A stretch of DNA of 64,000 nt from Hemileia vastatrix (taxonomy: Eukaryota; Basidiomycota; Pucciniomycetes; Pucciniales; Zaghouaniaceae), in the NCBI GenBank assembly GCA_030280995.1, contig JASXTE010000002.1, positions 26,943,683 through 27,007,682 on the forward strand, read 5' to 3'. Shown one piece after another: positions 56,440 through 64,000 of the stretch (the stretch's first letter is position 1; the number at the start of each line of letters is the position of its first letter). Below the pieces are notes generated by a model. It did no database searches. It saw only the letters and a program-made list of their open reading frames with translations, and was not told where the DNA came from. The position numbers and the translations under genes were made by a program.

Positions 56440-57699
56440 TGTCAGCCAGGCTATTCCAGGAGTCCAGTAAATGATATATAAATTATAAAACCTTAAAAAT
56501 TGGGTAAGACTTGTATTTAATGAATATAACTTAATATTTTATTGCATAATGAAATTATATAAGAATTTTATTATATACAAGTGTTACATTAAATTTATTG
56601 GTTATATATATTTTTATATACAATTAAATTGAGCATAATATAATATATTCTACAAATAATGGCGCATTTTTATGTATTTAATAATTATAAATTTATATTT
56701 AATTAATTAAAAAGAAAAAAAACATATATTATAATTACAAGTGTAAAATTGATTTATAATATATTTAAATTAATTACTTAAATTTATATATTAAATACTA
56801 CCTCTCATATGATACTAAACAATAATTAGTGGCGCTTCTTTTGACCCTTAAATTGTGTCAGGAAGAAAATAAAATAAATTATAATACTTATTTTATAAAA
56901 TAGTATTATAAATTCTCAAATTAAATTAATTAATTGTTTCAGTTAAACTAGTTATTAAATTACATAGTGAAAACAATTAATACATATTAATTTACACTGA
57001 ATTAAAATGATTGCATGCCTTGTTACGTCAAAACATGTTATTTGTTTCACTTAGAAATGCTGAAAACAGATTGTAATACTTGTTTTGATCTGTTTTTCCC
57101 ATAGTTCTTAGATCACAGGGTTGTTTAGTTACTCACTATTTTGTATTAACTGATTTGGGAAATTTGGGATGGGAATTTTATATTCTTAATTGGGATTCTT
57201 ATTATTTTTCGTATAATTTTCTCTTAATTACTATGTTAAAAATGTCTTCTTTTATCTTCTTGTTTTACTTCATTACTATTTTGTATATAGTCACTTGTAG
57301 CGCTTCAGAGGACCCATTGCCTATAAAAGGGCCTTGGATAATCCCCTGTAGAATTATCACTTATTACACACTCAACAATTTAAAAATAAAATTATTACGC
57401 TTATTATTATTTTTATTAGTATTAAATTCTAATTAAAAATTCTAAATAACAATTTAAAGGTTGCCTTAAGTCTGATAGTAATTATAGTGTTTGCCGCGCA
57501 GAACTCTTACTTAAACAATATTAAATATTAATAAAACCAATTTGTTGTCACCTCTCAAATCACTCGTCGTTGCTTTCTCTCAAATAAATTAAATAATTTC
57601 AATTGTTTTTATTTCCTTTATTTCTAAACTACTATCTCCTTCTTGTCCTCCTCTCTTTTCTTCCCTCTTCTCTTATATCTTCTAGACGACTGACCGACA
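56440..57699 (+). repeat. 5' LTR (family 2) of the second Ty3 element
   Basis: TGTCAGCCAGGCTATTCC at the start and CTAGACGACTGACCGACA at the end; 1260 bp. A TATA box GCCTATAAAAGGGCC is near 57320. The following CTGGGGGCCTTTCC (from 57701) is the likely primer-binding site. Related copies: the solo LTR at 13652-14919 and the truncated one at 21918-22672. Confidence 0.9.
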
Positions 57700-57785
57700 A
57701 CTGGGGGCCTTTCCAAACGACGACGACGATCGAGCCTGGTGACGAACGACAAAACGCACGGACCACCTAGCAAAACGAAACTTTT

Positions 57786-57838
57786 GCCGCGACTGTGTTT
57801 TGAACTTGGGTTCGACATCTTAGGTTTATATAATATTA
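57786..57838 (-). other. Antisense tRNA-like sequence in the second Ty3 leader
   Basis: The minus strand reads ...AAGTTCAAAACACAGTCGCG, alignable with the B-box and acceptor-like part of the sequence at 32114-32176 and at the same distance after the LTR. More decayed than the first; not a tRNA gene. Confidence 0.3.
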
Positions 57839-58388
57839 ATTTTTATATTATTTTGAAGTGATTTTTCGATCACTATAGTAAGTTCACCTTTGCGCCTCTC
57901 ACTCATATTACTATATTTTTATTGCAATAACAGTGATTGTGGCTTAATTGCTGATTCACTGAGTGTAAGTGTTCAATTTTTAAAATTTTTTTTTCCTAGT
58001 TGACCATTATAGAGTGTTAAATCCTCTTAGTCCTAGAAGAATTGACATTATTATTAATACAAATTGAATTATTAATTTAATTTTTTTTATTATTAATTAT
58101 TGTTAATTTTGGTTGACTTAAAAGTACATTGTGCTTAGTCCCAATATATTGCCATATTTAATATTGGTAATTAATTGGTTGAATTAACTTACTTGTTATT
58201 CCCAATTTAACCTTGCAATCCATTTTTTTTAAAAAATTAATTTTTTAATTATTACTTTATATTGAAAATTATTTTTTCTATAATTTAATTAATTAAAAAT
58301 TTTTTTTTATATTATTTGGAGCAATTATTGACTAACTTTGATTATTTTTTTATAAAGTACAAAGTAAAATATAAATCTTCCCACTAGT

Positions 58389-59070
58389 ATGTCCAACAAT
58401 TTGGCAGAAAAAATGGATAACATGCAAGTGGATGAGATAGAAATTGACTATGATGCTGACACTGTAAGTTCTTCTAAAGTTGGTCATAAAAAATCTTATG
58501 CTAACACAAAGAATTCACATACTGCAGGATGTGGAAATGACAGGAAATGCAAACAAACCAAACCCCCTTCCCCCAGTACCACAGAAGGAAGTAAAGCTTC
58601 TAGTGCCTCAAGAAGGTCTTCCAAAAGGCTTCAAAATAAAAAAGCTTCCTCTGCCACAACAAATCAGCAACCTATCCAGTCATATAAAAGAGTTGAAGAC
58701 AGAAAATATGACGTACAAAGCAAAGGTAGACACATTGTGGGATCAGGTCCAAGAACTCAGGAACCAGATTCAGGCCCAGGCCCCTCCTCAATTGCCTCCC
58801 AATCAGCTTCAATTTCAGGCTCAACCTTCACAGCCACCCAGCTCAACCATCCAAAATCCAAATACTATGGAAGTAGAGCAATGGAAATGGGATTATCTAA
58901 TGAGTCACTACCAACAGAATGTGCAACACCCGCCTCATCATCAGCCTGGCCCATCCAGAACACCCAATTTCCATCCACCTCCTCATCCCTACCAACAAGG
59001 CAGGAGAAAGAAGGCCCAAGCACATTCCCAAAACCAGTCCCAGGGGAAGATTCCTCCTCTGCCATGGTAA
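58389..59070 (+). CDS. Overlapping frame reached by a conserved intron (second Ty3 element)
   Basis: Removing 58464-58527 (donor ACT/GTAAGT, acceptor CTGCAG, 64 nt) joins 25 N-terminal codons (MQVDEIEIDYDADT) to the +1 frame. That frame reads to TAA at 59070 through LPKGFKIKKLPL, LSSHIKELKTENM, a Gln/Pro-rich part, EQWKWDYLMSHY and a basic tail (QGRRKKAQA). It is homologous to the +1-frame product of the element at 33112. A consensus donor (ATG/GTAAGT) also sits exactly at its stop, with an acceptor (TTCTGCAG) at 59125. Joining those leaves TGG-TAA, so the product would still end there. Confidence 0.55.
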
Positions 59071-62000
59071 GTAATTTGGTTGATTGTCACTTGGGTATGT
59101 TTTCTAATAAATCTTCTTCTGCAGGTAATATTATTGAACATGGTGAAAGAACAGTTAAACCTGTTAAAAGACAGCTTCCTGTAACTAGTAGCCCTATTGA
59201 TGTAATTAGCAAATTGTCATTAGATGAACCTTTACATTTAACTTCTACATCTTTAATTAATCCTTCTCTTGCAATTAAAAATGATTCTGTTCCCCCTGAA
59301 ATCTATACCTTAATTGAAAAAACTTCTGAGGAAATATTGAAAGATACCCTTGATTTTAATATTGTGAAAGACAAACATGTGAGAGACGTGTTAATCCATG
59401 AAAATGATAGATTAAATAATTTACACTTGCAATGTAAAGTGAGTTCTTCTGTACAAGATACAGCTTATTTAAAAATCAATGAAACCTTAAATATTGTTCT
59501 TAGTCAACAAAAACAAATAAGAAGTGACCATAGAGCTATCTCAGACAGAAATATCAGTCTACATAAGACATTGAGTGAATTGAAACCCCTTATTGAGGAA
59601 AATTATTCATTCAAAAATGAAATAAAATCTCTACAAAATGAGTTTAAGAAGCTAAAAAATGATTTCCATGCACTAAGTACCAAACACTCAGTTTCTGAGG
59701 ACAGAAATGTTCTATCTCTTGCAAAAGTAAATGACCAGATGTCTGAAATTCCAAGAATAAGAAACTATGTGTCTGACCTACAGGAAAAGTTCTCAACCTT
59801 AACCATCAATAATGAATTAAATGAGATTTCTGCAAATAAGCTGCATAAAAATAAAGGGAAAAAACCTGAACAAAGTTCATCCTTTCTTCCTCATATTTCA
59901 ACCATTAAACAAACTGACAATGAGTCTGTAAAATCTTTTGCTACTAGCAAAAAATCTTGTGATGGTCATGCACCAGCTGTTTCTGTAAATAATGAAATTT
60001 CTGAACACCTGGCTAAACTTCAGGAATTATTACTAATGAATAATTCAAACCAAAAAGTGGACCATCCCAGTAGTCAGAAAAATTGGCCTAAGTTAGACCA
60101 ATATCCTACCTTTGATGGTGATTCTTCCTCTGATTGGCAACACTTTATCCAGAGAATTGATAATTTAAAGAGATCTTATAAACTACCTGATGAGGAAATT
60201 GTTTCTAAGCTAATTTCTTTATTTTCCAATGTAGCCTTGATGTGGTATGAATCTGTCCTCTTAGATAACAATCATTATACATGGAATGATTGGAAATCCT
60301 TGATTGAGAATCAGTTTGGTGGTTCAAAATTCAGGTTAGCTCAGCAAAGACTGTATGAGAATACTAGATATGTATCCTCCTCTGTTGAAAAGCCCATTGT
60401 TTTTCTGATGAAAATAACTAAAATCCTTAGAGCAATTGATCCAAAGATGGATTATGATAATTGGAGAGATAAAATCTTGTATAAATTACCAAATTCTCTT
60501 AGGGATTTGATTGTTGCTAGAACTGAGCATGTAAGGGAAAATTCTTCTTTCATTAATATCTGTAATGAAGTACTACTCAACCATAGATATGAACCAAAGA
60601 ATTACCTTAGTAAATCTTATAATGATCAGAATAAACCTTCTATAAAGCTCCCAGAAAAATCTGGTAAACCCTCTGCCCCAGTTGCACCTAAAAAATATGC
60701 AACAAATACTTGTTATAAATGTAACAAACCGTGGCAGAAGGGTCATGTTTGTGACAAGAAAATTCATCTTGTTGAACAAAATGAAGACACTGATGAAATT
60801 GAACTTGATGTCAATAATTCTTCCAGTGACTGTGAAAGTAATATCTCCTATGACAATGAATCTGTTAAAGATGTTTTAATGTTGGAACATGATGTCCATT
60901 ATTTAAATAATATATCTGAAGATTGTGTATTGAATTTATCTTCAGTAGAAAATGCTGAGATAATTAAAGATATTACTAACAATTCTATTCCTATATCCCC
61001 TTTAAAGGCACCTGTTATCATTAATGGTAAAAATGTTGATGTAGTTCTTGATTCTGGTGCTGGAGGAAGTGTAGTATCTTAAAAAGCTTTGGCTTCAGTG
61101 GATAAGGAATATTTGAGTAAATTATTGCCTATAACTTCTGAAAAATGGAGAGGGTATGGTTCTACCTTATTTCCTATTGGCAAATACAAAACCTCTGTAT
61201 TCTTCAAATATAATGGTGGTTTTGTCAGAGCTATTTTTGAGTTTGTTGTCATGAAAAATGATAATTTGAGCAATTGGTTTATTATGGGAAATGATATTTT
61301 AACCATGTTTGGTGTGAAACTGGACCCAGCAAATAATTGCTTTACCTTAGGAATGAATGGGAAAAGAAAATTCAAAATTTCTTCTCCTAAACCTTCTGGG
61401 CATTTGTTGAAATCTTGTAACTCACTGACCCAATGTAAAGGTAGAACAACAACTGAAATGGATGCTTTATTACATGAAATAAATACCGCTTCTTTTGGTG
61501 ATCATTTGACTAATGAACAAAAGGATTCTATTGTTGCCTCTATTACCTCTTTCCCTATGGCTTTTGCTCATGGTTCTCATGTCTTGGGAATTGTTCAGGA
61601 AGAGATGAAAATTACCTTATCCTGTAATTTGAGTGATATTCCTCCTTCCCTTAAGAAAAAACCATATCCTGCTTCTCCATCAAAAAGAAAAGATATTGAA
61701 GATAATATTGAAACATTATTGAAAATGAATATCATTGAGAAAGTGAATGTCACCCCCAAATATTGTGTCATCTCCCCAGTCTTGATTTCATATGAAAAAG
61801 ATAAAGCTAGATTATGTGGAGATTACAGAGCTTTAAATACTTATACTGTTGATGATATTTATCCTTTACCCAGAATTAATTCAATACATGCTACCTTGCA
61901 AGGTGCAAAATTTATTAGTTGTCTGGATGGTAATAAAGGTTATCATCAAGTTCCAGTTGAGAAAAATTCTCAAAATTTTTTACTTATTGCTACTCATATG

Positions 62001-64000
62001 GGAATATATAAGTATTTTAGGATGCCATTTGGCCCTAAAAATGCTCCTTCAGTTTTCCAGAAAGTCATGGATAACACTTTCCATCAAGAAATTATTGAAG
62101 GTTGGCTCATGGTTTATATTGATGATATTATTGTTTTTTCTAAAACTTTTGATGAACATATGATTCACTTGAATAAAGTTTTCCAAAAAATGGATGAAAT
62201 CAATATGACCTTATCTTTAAAAAAGTGTAAATTTGGTTTTCAATCTTTGAAAGTCCTTGGCCATGTTGTGTCAGGCTTACAAATTTGTGTAGACCATAAT
62301 AAAGTTGCTGCCATTCAAAATGTTAAAGCACCAACTTCTGTAAGAGAAATCCAAAGTTTTTTGGGTATGTGTGGCTATTATAGACAATATATTAAAAATT
62401 ATCAGGTCATAGCCTTGCCTCTTACAAAACTCACCAGAAAAGATGTTGCTTTTCTCTGGAATGATGACTGTCAGAAAGCTTTTAATACATTGAAAAGTTG
62501 CTTAATGACAGCCCCTATATTGGCTCTCCCAGATTTTAACAAGCCATTTGTACTTTATACAGATGCTAGCTTTATTGGTCTGGGTGCTGCCCTTCACCAA
62601 AAGCAAATTATTAATGATAAATCCTCAGAGGTTGTAATTTGTTATATTTCAAGAAGCTTAAGAAATAGTGAATTGAAATATGGTGCCACTCAATTGGAGT
62701 GCTTAGCAGTTGTTTGGGCTCTTGAGAAACTTCATTACTACTTGGATGACCAAAAATTTGAGTTGGTAACTGACTGTAGTGCTGTGAAATCTCTCTTAAA
62801 CCTCAAAACACCTAACAGACATATGTTCAGGTGGCAACTTGCTGTTCAGGAATACAGAGGAAGGATGACTATTATCCACAGAGCTGGAAATGTTCACTCT
62901 AATGTTGATATGCTCTCCAGATTGCCTCTGCCAAATAATGACTCCAATCCTGCTTATGTACCTGAGGATGACACTGTTCATATACATGGTATATTTATAG
63001 TTGATATGGAAGAAGAGTTATTACAATTAATACTGGATTCATATGATAAAGATTCTGACTTAAATAAATTAGTTACTATTTTGAATGATCCTAAGAATGC
63101 TTCAATTCAATCATTAATAAAAACTCTTCCTACAAAGTACCAATATGCTTTAAATAAAGGAAAGTTTTCTATTGAAGATGGTTATATATATTATAGAAGG
63201 AAGCTTACCAATGTAATTGTTATTCCTCCTTCAATGAAAGAAACTATCCTTAAACTTTGTCATGATGACATATTAGCTGGTCATTTTGATCTTGAAAAAA
63301 CATTGATTAGAATCAAAAACACTGCATGGTGGGCTAATATGTCTGAAGACACAAAATTATATGTTGAATCTTGAGATTCCTGCAAAAAATCTAAAAGGTT
63401 AACAGGTAAAAGGGCAGGGTTATTACAACATATTGAAGCACCTAGTGCTCCCTGGCAAATCATTAATATGGATTTTGTCACTGGTCTTCCTGTTGCAGGT
63501 AAAGACAGCTTTAACTCTTGTTGGGTAATAGTGGATAGATTCACGAAAATGTGCAAATTTATTCCAACCCACAAAGATGTATCCACCAAAGAATTAGCTT
63601 TCTTATGGTGGTCTTACATGTTTAATATTATTGGTTTTCCAAAAGCCATTATCTCTGATAGGGATCCAAAATTCACTTCTGAGTTTTGGACCTCTTTGAT
63701 GGATATTTGTGGCTGTGAGTTAAAATTGTCTACAGCTCATCATCCTCAGACTGATGGTCTAGCTGAAAGAATGATTCAAACTCTGGAAGATATGATTAGA
63801 AGGTATTGTGCCTTTGGTTTAGAATATAAAGACAATGACAGATTTACTCATGATTGGGTCACTCTTTTGCCTGGTCTTGAATTTGCATATAATAGCACTG
63901 TTCATTCTGTCACTGAGAAAAAGCCTTTGAGCTCTGGTTAGGTTATGTCCCAAACACTCCTGCTCAGATTCTCAATAATAAGTTACCTAAGTTGGAACTG
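58389..64000 (+). pseudogene. Gag-Pol polyprotein of the second Ty3 element (stops and frameshift)
   Basis: Domain order as in the element at 33112: low-complexity N-terminus, coiled-coil segments, Gag core (WPKLDQYPTFDG near 60087), zinc knuckle CYKCNKPWQKGHVC (near 60712), protease DSGAGG (near 61051), RT with YIDD (near 62117), RNase H (LYTDASFIGLGA near 62555), integrase zinc region and core (MDFVTGLP near 63468). Breaks are TAA at 61079-61081 directly after the protease motif, where the sister has GAA; TGA at 63373-63375 in the integrase zinc-binding Cys pair, where the sister has TGT; and loss of one T near 63930 (AGCCTTTGAGC versus AGCCTTTTGAGC). Coding continues in the shifted frame to the window end. 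Confidence 0.9.

Larger units (their letters stand above)
56440..64000 (+). mobile_element. Second Ty3 chromovirus-like element, 5' LTR through integrase (runs off the window)
   Basis: Full 5' LTR of family 2 (56440-57699), primer-binding-like site, leader and gag-pol in the same order as the element at 31154. LTRs differ strongly between the two elements while Pol is closely related, so they are sister families. The 3' LTR lies beyond 64000, so LTR divergence and the second copy of the target duplication (CAAAT on the left) cannot be checked. Two stops and one frameshift inactivate Pol. Confidence 0.9.

Overview
The window is a very AT-rich, transposon-packed stretch of a fungal nuclear genome. 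Short spliceosomal introns (GTAAGT/GTATGT donors, T-rich AG acceptors), chromodomain Ty3 retrotransposons, Tnp2-type and PIF/Harbinger transposases, a trihelix/Myb-like partner gene and a Tet-like 2OG-Fe(II) oxygenase together suggest a basidiomycete, most likely a rust fungus (Pucciniales). The order is an inference; no species marker is present. No clearly intact host housekeeping gene, rRNA or functional tRNA gene was seen.

Layout. 1-6516 is the reversed, decayed half of a PIF/Harbinger-like element (copy A: Tet-like gene, trihelix gene, terminal repeat at 6516). A second Harbinger end starts at 6620 and its transposase is cut by a solo LTR (7199-8375) with a perfect 5-bp target duplication. 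8.4-13.6 kb is AT-rich relic sequence with short repeats. 13.6-22.7 kb is a graveyard of Ty3 LTRs, a gag pseudogene and an antisense integrase pseudogene. At 23.6-42.1 kb lies a broken SNF2/Rad5-like ATPase gene. One short intron of it carries a 16-kb Harbinger element (24739-40916) with 32-bp terminal repeats and three genes: a trihelix protein, a Tet-like oxygenase and a DDE transposase. That transposase is itself split by a nearly complete chromovirus-type Ty3 element (31154-39993).

42.2-43.3 kb holds an unrecognised antisense gene. 44.2-49.7 kb holds a Tnp2-like (CACTA/EnSpm-type) transposase relic and a downstream accessory gene. 50.5-53.6 kb is an array of 26 palindromes of about 44 bp, spaced alternately about 102 and 135 bp, with spacers found in both orientations. 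54.9-56.4 kb is an unrecognised spliced gene truncated by a second Ty3 element (56440 to beyond the window end).

How the parts relate. The Harbinger genes fit a mobile unit: transposase and trihelix DNA-binding partner, plus a Tet-like oxygenase that could act on methylated cytosine. The Tet-like gene and the transposase are on the same strand; the Tet-like and trihelix genes converge. In both large copies the 5'UTR intron of the Tet-like gene holds C-rich and G-rich arms that are inverted copies of each other. The two Ty3 elements share a conserved leader intron whose removal opens an overlapping, better-conserved reading frame. Most genes carry premature stops, so the window is mainly a fossil record of nested insertions.
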